Source: Gnetum montanum (taxonomy: Eukaryota; Streptophyta; Gnetopsida; Gnetales; Gnetaceae). From it: a stretch of 64,000 bases of DNA. Of this stretch, positions 45,310-57,239 are shown in pieces; the first letter of the stretch is position 1, and each line of letters begins with the position of its first letter. The position numbers and the translations under genes were made by a program. Below the pieces are notes generated by a model that saw only the letters and a program-made list of their open reading frames with translations, was not told the origin of the DNA and made no database searches. Location: positions 710,068 to 774,067 of the forward strand of contig MNCI01034664.1 of NCBI GenBank assembly GCA_015680685.1. The letters run 5' to 3'.

Positions 45310-47620
45310 ACAAGGATAGCACCCAAGGAAGGGAGGAAAAGAAATAAGGCTAGAAGAAAGATTGCTTGTCAATGTCATTTCTTAGTTTGCTATATGAGAG
45401 GAGATGATCATGTTGCATGTATTACACATAAAGAAATGAATCATATTGATACATTAGGAGCTTATTGTCATGGCAAGCTTTGTCCCATCACAAATAAAAG
45501 AAACTCACAATCCATACACATTTCCAGTGATGTGCATAAGAAGATAGTGTGTTTATGGAAAGAAGGATTACCAATAGATCTCATCTATGAGAGGTATATA
45601 AAATATTTTTTAAGGGATGACAAGTGTTTGGGCTATCAAGAAATTGGGATATATTTCTTGTTAAAAAGGACATGTACAACATTTACAAAAATGTAATCCC
45701 TAATTACAAGAAAAGTGAGCATGAGAAAATTGGTACCCAGCTCTAGTATGAAATGACTAGTGATATTTTTTTTTACTACTAGGAAGAGAACTAAGAACAA
45801 GATGTCCCATTAATCATTAGGCTACAATCACCATGAATTCTTAAAAATATGATAGCTCTATGTCAATATAGCATCCTTGCAATGGATTCCCCTTTCAACA
45901 CTAGCAAATATGGTGTAAGTTTCAATAATGGATGCTATTATTCCATTTTACAAATTGTTGGTGTGACAGTAGAATTATACATTAACTAATTACAAATGTG
46001 TGGTTATTTGCAATTCCATCTTCATACTGTGATGGCTTTTGATTCATATTATAATGGACTTTTAGTTACATGAGTGATATCTTCAAGATGCACCAAAATT
46101 GATATAAGTGGTTGACTTTTAGAGAGCTACATCGAAGAGGCAAGGCTAAGGATCCTAATTGGAAATTAAATGATTTCATGCTAGATGTCTCAAAGATAGA
46201 TAGGAATGCTATGAGGTAACTTTTAAGGCATTCAAAAACATACTTGAAATCATGCTACCTTGGTTTGAGATATCTTAACATGTGCTTAAATTTGATAATT
46301 TAACAAGTCTATTTTTTAGGAGTAGAAATTTTTTATGCATTTGGAATGTTTGGAGAGCATAGAAGAAGAACTTGGCAACCAAAGTTAGAGATTCCAATTA
46401 GAGAAAATCAATGGGTGATCATCTTAATCATAGTATGAATGAATGAAAAGCTATTGTACATGTTGTTGTGGACATAGAGAAATTTATTTATAGGTTTCGA
46501 GAGAACTCAAAATTTCTTATAAACTTAAAATAACAATGGTTAAATGGAGACAAATTTAGGGAGTTTTTATTCTTTAGTATCATTCCATAAAAGTTCATAT
46601 TCACACTCATATATTCTTTGCCCATTTGTTTATTGGTTATTTTTTTTCTTTTATGTTTTGTTTCCAAGGATGTGGGCTAAAGCATTCTATGATGCTCCCC
46701 ATGCACAACAATACACAAATAATGCTATCAAGTCACATCATGAATTTTTAAAGGATAAATTTTTAAGAGACATATGAAAGAAGAAATACTAAAGGATTAA
46801 TTAGCTTATATGAATCTTGACAAAGGTACAACTATATTATTCGCATAATTCAAGAATTAAAGTTGTAGGGTATTTCATAAACAGGAAGATAGATATTTCA
46901 ATAAGAATTCTTGGAAAAAGGTTTTGCAAATATCTTATGTTGATTGTGCCCAAGTCATGGAAAAGGAAGATCAATATGCTCTGTGAAGTCAGAATTAGTT
47001 TGATGCCAAACACTTGGTACAGGGTTTCAAAGGTGTTTTCTATTAGTATATCTTATGAGTGTAAATGGTCTTACTATGGCCATTTTAGCAAGCACTCAAT
47101 GAAATTCCTTATTATGGTGAAGGGTTTAACTAATGAATTCAAGTTCTTCTTTCAAGATGAGTTTTATGATTCATGTGTTTCTATGGAACTAAATTCATTC
47201 CAACCACATCAATTCCCTAGCCATGAATATGTTTCAAAACTTGGAATGGTAGCAAAGACATTAGGATCAACTAGCTAGAGGTCTATAACAAATGAGATGG
47301 ACATGGAGGAGAAAATAGATCAAGATATGGAGGTCGAAAAAGGTAAAGCAGATGCATAGTGGAAGACAAAAATTCTTAAGCTCAAAAATAGATTGACAAA
47401 ATTCGCAAAGATGTTGCCTACAAACAAGGATAGTATTTTAGAAATAGAAAAACATGTGGAATTATCAGAATTGAAGTTTGCATTTTCAAGTAATGCAAAT
47501 GGATTGGTGAGTGAAAAAAGATTATCTGGTTGGAATAGTTCCACCAAACGTACTACCCAAAAGCTTTCTAAGCCTAACTATGCAAGAAAACTTTTTAATG
47601 AGGGTGAGGATACTTTTTAA
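45310..47620 (+). pseudogene. MULE transposase with SWIM-like zinc finger, decayed
   Basis: Transposase remnant of a Mutator-like element. On the plus strand, mostly in one frame: an N-terminal part (45394-45680) with a DVHKKIVCLW-type stretch, then the DDE-region landmarks KDPNWKLNDFMLD (about 46150) and FLCIWNVWRA (about 46335, matching the C-x-W-H-x2-R-A helix of plant MULEs). Further on come QQWLNGD (46525), MWAKAFYDAPHAQQYTNNAIKSHH (about 46670-46740) and a SWIM-like finger (CKWSYYGHFSKHSMK, about 47060-47100) in which some Cys residues are lost. The Lys-rich tail ends at 47620. Stops and frameshifts are numerous. Terminal inverted repeats were not found. Confidence 0.72.
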
Positions 47621-50331
47621 TGAGGGTGAGGATACTATTGAATTACTTATCTATGGTTATTAAAATACTTTACATTATGTTCTTTTTATTTTAATTAAAT
47701 TTTTTTTTCTTACATATTAGAGTGTAGATGGCCAAGAAAATCATGGAAAATCCTTTGATCCTATGTCTGCCTTAAACCAGTAGCTCATTTGGTGAAATTT
47801 TTTTCAATTTGTTTTTTGTTTAACAACTTTGGAAAGTAAACTATGGTTGGAGATATTATGTATTTATTTTGATTCCCTAACAACATGTTTTTCACTTTGT
47901 TTTGTTGGATCAAACTATGCTTTATATTAATTAATTAGGTGTTGCAAGACTATGTGTTAGGCATGTTTTACCTATATGTACAATGTTAATTATGTTTTGG
48001 ACAATGATCCATGTATATCTTGTTTTCTTCTTTTTAGTAGTGATGTCAAGAATATTTCATTTTTTTATGAACTGAAAGAACATGCAATTTGCATGTACCC
48101 ATAACATTTTAAAGATAACATCCATGAACATGCTTCTTACAAAATTGAGCTATCTATAATTTTGCAAATCTATGCAAGTCACTCTAGTTTCAAAAAAAAA
48201 TATTATGTGTTCATGTGTTTTTCATAACTTTGCAATTCAATTTTTTTATAGAAACCAGTTTAAGTTAGTGTGCTTCAGTGTGAGTAGCCATTTCCATGGT
48301 TAGATTACAAGTAGCAATGAATACTGTGAGTTGCATATTGTTATATCAGTGCATCTTGCAAAAAATTATGTAGCTAGCATACTTTTAAGAATGGGGTGAT
48401 TCACATTTTATTGTGCATCTTACAACCTACAAATCAAACTACGAGTAGCAACTAAAAAACACGAAATGCATTTCTCAAGTTAAATTGTGGGAATAGAATT
48501 AACATGCAACTTGAACTCTTATATAAAATCTAGGTCACAAGAGCTCACATCATGGGGTAAAAAGTGAAAAAAAATATAATGTATCGTTGTGACCATGATT
48601 CTTAGTTCACTTGAACATAGTAGACATTAGGTGAGATGTAGTGTTGTAGAAGGCTGCAGAGGGAGGCTAAGAAAGTAGCACTAGAAGATTTTGTTTCAAA
48701 GCATTATATTATTCAATTAAAGTCAACAATGAGTGGGAGGGTAAGTTTATCCACACTACAATTCAAACTTTATTTTCTTTTTCCTTGCACTAGGGTTTCT
48801 TGTGAAAATCTACGAAATGTTTACAATTTTTTTTATGGCTTTTATACATGAAATGGCTAGAATTTGGGATATTATTTGTTTTGTGATTGTGCATGTTTGT
48901 GTTGTATAAAGTTTTAATATAGTGTTACATTTGCAATTAAAACTTCTCTATTGTTGGTAGATGTTTCAAAAATAACTTCAGTCAGTCCTAGACCCTCTTT
49001 TTCCAAAGTTCATAATGTCAAACCTCATTTCATGAAAGCATTGGTTTTGAGTGCAATGCCTCAACATTATTTTGGCTTGGCTATATATAATTTTGTTTAG
49101 CAACATGGATACATTTATTGCCCTAACCTTGAGACCAAATAAAATCCTTGATAGTATTATTGAGATGCTTAATAACAAGGGTAGGGGAAGATGATGGACA
49201 CTTTGTAACTCATAATCATAGCAATGATGGAAGTGGCTAGGATACTTTTACCATTACTGTTTAGAAAGTTATTAGTCTAGGTATTACACTTGTCTTGTTC
49301 ATTCTGGATCAATGATTGCCAAGTATTGATTCTCTGCCATTTAAATATTAGAAAGCTGAAGTATACATCCTCTATTCCTACAATCATTCCCAGCTCTTGC
49401 TAGATGTTTTGCAATAATAATAGTGGCATTGGTGTAGACCAATTCAAATTGAAAAATAGTATGACTTGTTGGAATATAACAATATAACAAAGTTGGAATA
49501 TATTGATACATTTCAAAGTAGTTTAGAAAGAAATGATAATTCAAGTAAAGTATCACATAAGAACATGAAAAATTTTGTTGTTCCTAGACTTTCAAATTTT
49601 ATTTCTAATAGGGCATGCTAGTTTGAAAGAAACTGCCATGTAGTTTCTCTCCACATGTGCCTACTAAATTATTTCATTTTCAACTTATGAGTGACATGCA
49701 ACACTATGATATAAAAAGAAGGCGTTCAAAATAAACATCTTAATAAGATTAAGGAACCCTTTCCACCTACGATCATGGAATACACTAGGTTCATTTGGAA
49801 GAGAAAAGGGTTGCTGAGATTCCATGATTTATGTAAGTTAACATAAATAAATGTTAGAGACTTACCAAGATATTTTTAGTATCACTATCCATATCATTCC
49901 TTACCATTGAGGATGCATTTATATAAGATTTGAAATTAATAAGGCTTGATGATGTAAGGAACAATAACTTTTACATTATAGATTTTATCATAGATATGGT
50001 TAGGAGAAATAGTGGGAAGGTAGAGAAAATAAGATTTAAACTTTGGGAAAAGAGGGTTTCAGTGAGCCTGTTCTTGTGTGAGATGTTTGATTATTTATTT
50101 TCCTTTATCTAAAAGATTTATTAAAATAAATATGGTTTCACTCTATTTTTCTTTTATATCTTTTCTGATTTTTCTTTGATTTCATTTTCAAATAAATCTA
50201 CCTTTCCTTTTGTGATTTTGCTAGGACATTGCTAGGAAATTGTCAATGCCAACATAACACACCCATCTGGCACTCCTATGTGATCTTAACCACTACTAAA
50301 CAACACAACCACATGATAGCCAAAAACCACG
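47621..50331. other. AT-rich region, nothing recognised
   Basis: Frames up to about 70 codons (for example 49930-50112 plus) show no known motif. No repeat or RNA gene seen. Confidence 0.5.
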
Positions 50332-51194
50332 TGACATATGAAAAATCCAAAAATTTCAAGTCAACAATATCATAGATACATTATCATATCTCACCATACG
50401 TTACCATATAAACAATATTGCGAGATGCATGCCAACCTATATAAGTAATACTTGGACACACAGATCTGCAGTAGATTTGATAGCCTAGTAATAGAACTCT
50501 TTCAGTTTATTTTCTTGAATTCAGTACTTAGCAATGTGTGCCCACAATGTAATGTTTTGTAATTGAATGGAATATTTATTTGAGTGTGATGTACTTGGAT
50601 GCATTACATGACCAATAATAAATATCAAGATTACTCTACATCATTGCAACAACACTTAGTTTTATTTTTGTTCCCAATTAGTTTACTATTTTACTATTTT
50701 CATAGTTAATGTTTACGATTACTTGAAATTTACTTTTAATGTTATTAAGTGGAATGAGTATGACTAATTTAAAGCACATAAATGTGACTACTTGGTAACC
50801 CAGTAGTACTATCACTTAGTATGCCCAGTAGTGTAGTACTTGGTAATCCCAGTAGTACTTGCACAAAGTCCAAGGTGTGATTGGAAGATCAAGAGCAGTT
50901 GTTCATTGAATAGGCTAGTTTAGATTTGTTTTAATATCACTTAGATTTAGAAACCCTTACCTTCACTTCATGTTTACTAGGAGCTTAATGGCCAATACAA
51001 CATCAATATCATATACCTCACCATTAGTTAAACCATATGCATTGATTTCACTACGTTATGTGGGAAGACAACCATTGTGAATGCTAACTAATTACTAGTA
51101 TAATCAAATTATCTTATCTATGGAGTTCATGTAGGATTTCACATGAACATTAGTATCTTGTATGATTGGGTGTTGGAAACTCCACTGCTCATCA
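50332..51194 (+). repeat. 5' LTR of element D
   Basis: A plus-strand Athila-like LTR. The right end ...CTCATCA at 51194 is followed after one base by a tRNA-Asp-type primer site, which fixes the 3' boundary. TATATAAG at 50438 is the TATA box, with decayed GATATC-like palindromes at 50365-50400. The left end is placed by comparison with the solo LTR at 56418 and is uncertain. Confidence 0.75.
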
Positions 51195-51195
51195 T

Positions 51196-51213
51196 TGGCA
51201 CCATTGTTGAGGA
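51196..51213 (+). other. Primer-binding site of element D (tRNA-Asp type)
   Basis: TGGCACCATTGTTGAGGA, one base after the LTR, matches the tRNA-Asp complement at 14 of 18 positions. The differences are C-to-T or G-to-A. Confidence 0.75.
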
Positions 51214-51331
51214 TAAGTAAATGTTATACTAAGTAATTAATTCTCCAAAGTTCATTGTATTAGAACCTAACTATAATCCTCACAACCTTAATATAAAGCA
51301 CACTTAACACAAACCATCAAGAAATGATAAC

Positions 51332-51832
51332 ATGGCCTCACATAATGATCAATCATCACTTGCCAAGGACACTCGAAGGAGTAGTGATAGAATTACTAAT
51401 GAAGAAGACTGGGGAATGCCAGTGTAGACACATATTACTTATGCTCACACTAATCCATACCATCTAGACTTGACCTTCATATTCCATTAGGACAAAAAAA
51501 TGAAGTGGAGAGATATGCAAGGAAACATAGTCTTGCCTCCCTAATGTGTAGCACTAAACATGTTACAAACTACTCTAAGAAAAATGCATTTGGAATAGAA
51601 TTAAGAAGGGTATCATGTAACTCAATACATGACCAAACCCTATGAACCTACAAGGAAGCAGATAAAGAGGGATGTTGCTATGAAAATTAAACATGCTCAT
51701 ACTAAAGGAAAGCAAACCAACACATCTATTGTCATAGAAGAGCTTAATGCTGATTAGTTCATTTCAGAACAACTTCACCAAAACCATGAGGAGCCATCAA
51801 AGACACCTATCATCAAACTAGAAGAACCTGTT
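51332..51832 (+). pseudogene. gag: Gag of element D, N-terminal part
   Basis: Starts at ATG 51332 and resembles the gag start of A: THITYAHTNPYHLDLTF and KWRDMQGNIVLPP match VYVHPNEYVPDFTF and WRNLEGNIVLPP. It has several stops. It ends where the LTR of element C begins at 51833 and resumes at 61874 on the other side of C. Confidence 0.75.
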
Positions 51833-52724
51833 TGATGAGTGGTGAGATACCCCCATGCCCAACCATATAAATCATAAGCATTCAGGCATGATCTAGTTGA
51901 ATTTCATGGATGGGACTAGTTGTGCATCAAGATCGTTATGCTTTGATCGTAGTTCACTATCTTCTGACTTGGACTAGTGGTAGCTTTATCACGTATGGTT
52001 TAGTCCAAAGTGAGACATATGATGATGTTACCTAGCCCTATGTTGCTTCTAATGACAATAAAGAGATAAATTGATTAAGTTAATTAACAGTGGAATGTAA
52101 AATCTAAACTAGCCTACATGCAATGAGTATCCATTCCTAATCGTCCACACATGCCTTGGACTTCATATAACTATTGTTGGGATTGCCAATTGTATGTCAT
52201 TGGGCTTACCAAATGATACACTACTAGGTTACCACCTAATTACACTTAAGCACTTGCAATTAGTCATACTCATTTTGCTTAATGATAGGAAGCATAAATA
52301 GTAGTAAATGGAAACATTAACTAAAGAAAATAGTAAATGATTGAACAATTAAACAATTAAAAGTAATGATAAATCTAATTGGATGTTGTAATGATGAAAG
52401 TAATCTCGATCTTTATTTCTGGTCATGTAACCCATCCAAGTACATCACACTCAAATAAGGATGTCGTACAATCACAAACATCACATTGCAAGCATGCACT
52501 GGAAACAATAGAGCTTGAAAATCACAAAGCTATGAAAAAGCTATCTAAAATCTATCAATAAAACTATCCCAACCATGCATCCAAGTGTTGTATTTATAGG
52601 CTAGCATGGAAGAGATAATATTGGATATCTGACATCATTTTTTGGGACCCGATATCGTGTGTCTGATATTGAGGCTCTAATATCAGGTACCCAATATCAA
52701 AGCTAACAAAGTCATGACTCATCA
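51833..52724 (-). repeat. 3' LTR of element C
   Basis: 892 bp, direct repeat of 61021-61873. TATA box: complement of tatttatagg at 52591-52600. Palindromes GATATC/GATATT lie at 52618-52700. Confidence 0.9.
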
Positions 52725-52899
52725 TACCCACATGATTGAATGAAAACTCTCATCCTTAAGTTAAACAAAATGAGGAACAAGTTCTTTACAAAATATTGGA
52801 AAGATATGAAATTATTGACTGACTCAAACAACAAACAAATTGACTATTACATATTGTAGTGGTGTTTTACAAAAATTTGGATACAACATTACAAGACAC

Positions 52900-55530
52900 A
52901 AAATTGGAAAAGCTCATATAGTTCCCAAAGGTGGTGGCTTTTCCATCAATCGCTTTCCTTTGTTGCCAAGCTTCTAAAATTTGTAGCAATTAAGTAGTGC
53001 TTACAACTTTTCTTCTTCTATCCTTGGATCATGCATCATCCAAGGTCCAAAACCAATGTGTGCTGGTATTGGTATGTCCCATGGGCATGGTAGCTACAAA
53101 AAAATTTTGTTAGCCTTCATATACTAGGCCAAAAACTACCGTTGTTCCTCTTCAAAGATCCTAGCCTTTTCTTTTAACTCATTATGATCTATTAGTCTCC
53201 TAGCTAAGTCTAAGTTGACATCCTTCTATCCATGGTAGTGAGCCTTGATCGCCTCTAATTCTGATATGCTACATGGAGTTTTTGTAAAGTGGATTTCTTA
53301 TTCACAAAATCTTTTTCATATAGTGTGTAGTTGGTTGCAACCTACTACTTTAATTCATTTCTTAGTTGTCCTACTATTAACATGGCAAGGTTAGTGTATC
53401 TAAGGTTAACTAATGCCATGTATTCCTTTAAGTCCTTAATCTACAAGTCTTTATTCTTCACTTCTACTTGGTAGACCAATGCATAGCTATCTAGGATGGG
53501 ATGCCAATTATGATTTTGTGTTAACATGGTTCCAATGTGGGCCTTTGCCATCTAGATTTCTTTCTCATTGATCTACTTATACATGCTGACCTGGTCCCAA
53601 AAGTAGTCCTTCAGCTTTTCATGCTTTTTGGACTCATTCTACCATGCGCTTATTTTGATTGCAGATTTTTGTCAAATTGCATGAACCTTCTCCATCAAGA
53701 GGGTTTAGTTCTATTTGGTCAATATATTAATGTGCTAGTTGACCCTTGCTAGTTCTCTTCATTGATGGACACTTTCTTCCAAGATGTTCTATTATTTTTC
53801 TACTATGATCAGCCATGTGTTATTTGCAACAAGTTGTTCATTTTCTTCTTGCATGGTGGTCAATGCCTTCTTGTGGAAATATGCCTAAGCATTAGCAACT
53901 GAGGCATTCCAGACTACCTTCTCCTTTTCTTGCTCAACAATTATGTTCTCTTCAAGCAATTTGTTTAGCTAATCTATTCTAAATTGGTCCAGTTGTTTAG
54001 GTGCTACAAACTAGGTAGGGTCCTATCTTTCAACTCTCAGGGTGACTAGCTCTTATTGCAAGTGTTGCACTTCTACTTTTGCATGTTCTGCCTTGGTCTC
54101 AACCATGACCAACTTTCCTTTGGTGGCAATGAGATCTAATTGTATTACAATGACATCACTAGGTATATTAAACAAGGTGGTCATTACTTGTCCTATTTGC
54201 AGTAATCAATCTAATACATCCTCATGGGCTATAGGAGTCATTGAAGTCCTAGTAAGCATTTGCACATCTTTGGTCCTAGTCAAATTGACTAGAGGCATAA
54301 TAGGCACATTAAAAGATTCCTTAATGTGATCTCTTATTATCTTTGCTGTGCCCACTGTGTCCTAATGCTGCATGACCACTACTATGGCACCTTCTCCTCT
54401 CTCAAGCATCACTTGAAAGAATGCAGCATTACCAAAGATTTGTCTTAACCAATGGGATTCTCCTCTTGATTTCAGCAAAATTTATCCCCTTGTTGGATTA
54501 ATAGAAACAGTGGGCTGCATGACATCGTCAATGACTCTAAAAAGGTTTGGCTCTTATTAGCTCCCCTAGTTGAGTGTTTTAGCAATGTTTTACAAATGTC
54601 TCATTACAACCTTATAGTCTTGTGGTAGTGGTGGTGCAACTTGTGGAACTTGTGGCTCACAACACTATTCAGGCTCTTGCTTTGTTTCCTTTTTTGGTTC
54701 TACTTCCTTCTTTGATACTTATTCCTCACCAAGGTCTTTCCTTGGTGCTGCTAGTTTAAGAAATTCAACAAAATAAGAATTCTAAGCCCTCTTAGGAATA
54801 TCATTTATATACCCCCAAGATTTCAGTGCCCTTACACAGCTTCCAGATCAAGCAAGAAAATGGAAGTGTGGGCTTCCCTACCTTCTTTTCTTCAAACCAC
54901 CTCTAAATTTCCATGTAGTATAATAGGGGAAGGTTTTCCATGTATTTGTCCATTAGTATGGTGCTTTCCCTGTCCATGTACATGGAGATTCTATTGAGCC
55001 CTTTGGTGGGGAAGAGGTGATATGTCCCTATCTTAAAATAGGTCCTCTCTTTCAACGTCAATTCATTATATGTTTTGTACTCTTTATTATATGTCCACTT
55101 CAACCATAACTTTTTAGTCTTAGGATTGGACCTTATGGACAAATGTGCTAACTTGGCCCCCACATTAGGCAGATTTAGAGCCTTTGTGATTACTTTCACC
55201 AAGAAGAAAATAGTGACTCCACAATGTTAATCCTGGTGCCTTCTTTATTGTGCCAGAATTGGTAGGTCTTGCTAAGTTACCATTCACCATTGTCTGACAG
55301 AATGTGCCATAATGATGATGCTTGGAGTTATGTCTGAATCACTTTAGGAGAAAATGCCATGAACGAGTCAAAGTTCATTTCCACAATGACTATGGTCAAC
55401 ATGGATTTCTCTTGAATAGCTTCAAGGCATTCTAGGGATAATGTGAGGCATTGTCCCTGCACAGGAGCTTGCGGTTCTACAACATCTCCTTGGACCGACT
55501 GCCCAATCATAGGAGCCTCTAGATGGATGT
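52900..55530 (-). pseudogene. ORF3 of element C, unknown product with coiled-coil-like region
   Basis: Located after the pol position, where Athila elements carry an envelope-like gene. The N-terminal frames are 55510-55328 and 55202-54903 (99 codons, Lys/Tyr-rich, with KALNLPNVGAKLAHLSIRS and LKERTYFKIGTYHLFPTKG). Downstream, from about 54360 to 52960, the sense strand reads as a long Glu/Gln/Lys/Leu-rich stretch typical of coiled coils, broken by stops and frame changes. I see no signal peptide or membrane segment. A related fragment stands in B (24590-25026). I do not recognise the family. Confidence 0.55.
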
Positions 55531-56188
55531 TGAATGATTAGGCTTCCTACTGCTCATGCTCAGCTTGCTCACCTTGCTGGCCTCTATCACCTCTTGGGTG
55601 TTTGGCTACTTCTTGCAAAGGTCCCTCTTGTGCTTCTCTTTTTGGGGCCACCTACAATCAATCAAGTATCAGATGTTACTAAGGTGTTTTTATTTATCAT
55701 TAATAGTTTTATACCTTACTCATGACCTTAGTTTCATTAAGTTCTTTTAGTCAAATGATTGCAAAGTTAGAAAAATTTTCAAAAAAATGCCCAAAAAGTG
55801 TTCATCTTCTTTTATGACCATTCACAACTGGTTTCTTTTTCCTTATGTTTGACTTATTATTATGGTTATACTCCCTTGGGTGAAAAAATTAAAGTTTCTG
55901 GCACTATTACAATTGATTGTTCATTAAAACATTTAAGTTTTTTAACCTTCCTAACCTTGTAATATCTTTCAGGCGATAGCAAATTCTGAAAAATTAGTGC
56001 AAGTTTCCCATGCAAGTATCCCCCTCCCCAATGAATAAATTAAACAATCCAAGTTCAAACAAGTTCAAATGATATAGAAATTAGAGCAATATTGAGCAAG
56101 ATATCACAAGTGGAAATTGATTGCACAGAGCTCTAAGTCATGAAAGAAAATTTAAAAAACTCCCCTAGCTGCAAATGATGAGAATGGA

Positions 56189-56250
56189 CTTTTGGCATCG
56201 CAGGAATCATACAATGGATTTTTAGCACCGCAAGGGTCATACATATAGTT
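56189..56250. repeat. 31-bp direct repeat, two copies
   Basis: Two adjacent diverged copies of a 31-bp unit (core ttttggcatcgcaggaatcat / ttttagcaccgcaagggtcat) lie directly beside the U3-like block of C. Confidence 0.6.
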
Positions 56251-56315
56251 TTCAGGGACCCGATATTGGGTATTCGATGTTGCATCCAACCCAATATCAG
56301 GTAGTTGATATCAAG
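56241..56315 (-). promoter_or_regulatory. Internal U3-like block of element C
   Basis: A TATA-like acatata (56241-56247) is followed by GATATT/GATATC palindromes at 56254-56315. The 12-mer gggacccgatat and the stretch aatatcaggta are identical to parts of the U3 of the 3' LTR of C (52650-52695), and the string gatattgggtattcgat also occurs in the LTR of A. The orientation would drive ORF3, about 0.7 kb downstream on the minus strand. Confidence 0.55.
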
Positions 56316-56417
56316 GTTGTTAAATTTGCATTGAATGAGGGTGATTAGCATGGAAAATGAAGCTTTATGATTGGTTGAAAGATTCCAAGTTAGGTCCATA
56401 GTTTTGGGATAACTAGG

Positions 56418-57210
56418 TGATGAGTCATCATTTTAGTTGACTGTGATATCGCGTATGTGATATCGCATACATGATATCGTAGCCTATCTCCTCATCTATA
56501 AATAAGAGGTAGATAGATTCGATAGGCAGTTTTTAGGGTTAGCAATTAGAATTATTAAATTAAAGTTTCTTTTTGCATCTCTCAACCCTTCTCTCCCCGT
56601 GTATGCCTGCAGTGTGGTAATTGTAATTGTACGAAATCCTTATTCGAGTGTGATGTGCTTGGACAGGCACATGACCGGAAATAAAGATCGAGATTACTTC
56701 ATCATTGTAGAATTCACTTAGCTTAATTATTTATTTAATTATCATTTACTACTTTCTTAGTTAATATCTTCTTACCCTAAACTCCTGTTAAACATGAAAT
56801 GAGTACAACTTGATCACGAGCATTTAAGTGTGACTAGCTTATATCTGCACTTGGTAATCCTAGTGGTAGTCATGCACAAGGTCCAAGATGTGTACAGATG
56901 ATTGAGGGACGGATGCTCATTGCATTTAGGCTAGCTTAGATTCCCTCTCACCCTCTCTCTCTTAGCTTAGTTAATATTATTTTCCATTATCTTCAAGAGT
57001 AGCATTAGTATAGGAACATATCATACACATCACTCTGGACTAAACCATACGTGACAAAGTTAACACTAGTCCAAGTGGAAAGACAGCGAACTGTGACCTA
57101 AGAATAACTGTCTAGATACCACAACTAGTCCATCTGCGGAGTTCGACCAGATCTTGTGTGAAACACTTGTATTCGTATGGTTGAGTATAGGGGTACCTCG
57201 CCATTCATCA
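56418..57210 (+). repeat. Athila-like solo LTR inside element C
   Basis: 793 bp, starting TGATGAGTCATC and ending CCATTCATCA. It is flanked by perfect 5-bp duplications ctagg (56413-56417 and 57211-57215). TATAAATA is at 56497-56504, preceded by three GATATC palindromes at 56445, 56459 and 56473, each 14 bp apart. CpG sites are abundant compared with the surrounding element, indicating recent insertion. There is no internal sequence beside it, so it is a solo LTR. Confidence 0.93.
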
Positions 57211-57239
57211 CTAGGAAATCATTTTTAGGCACCAAAAGT

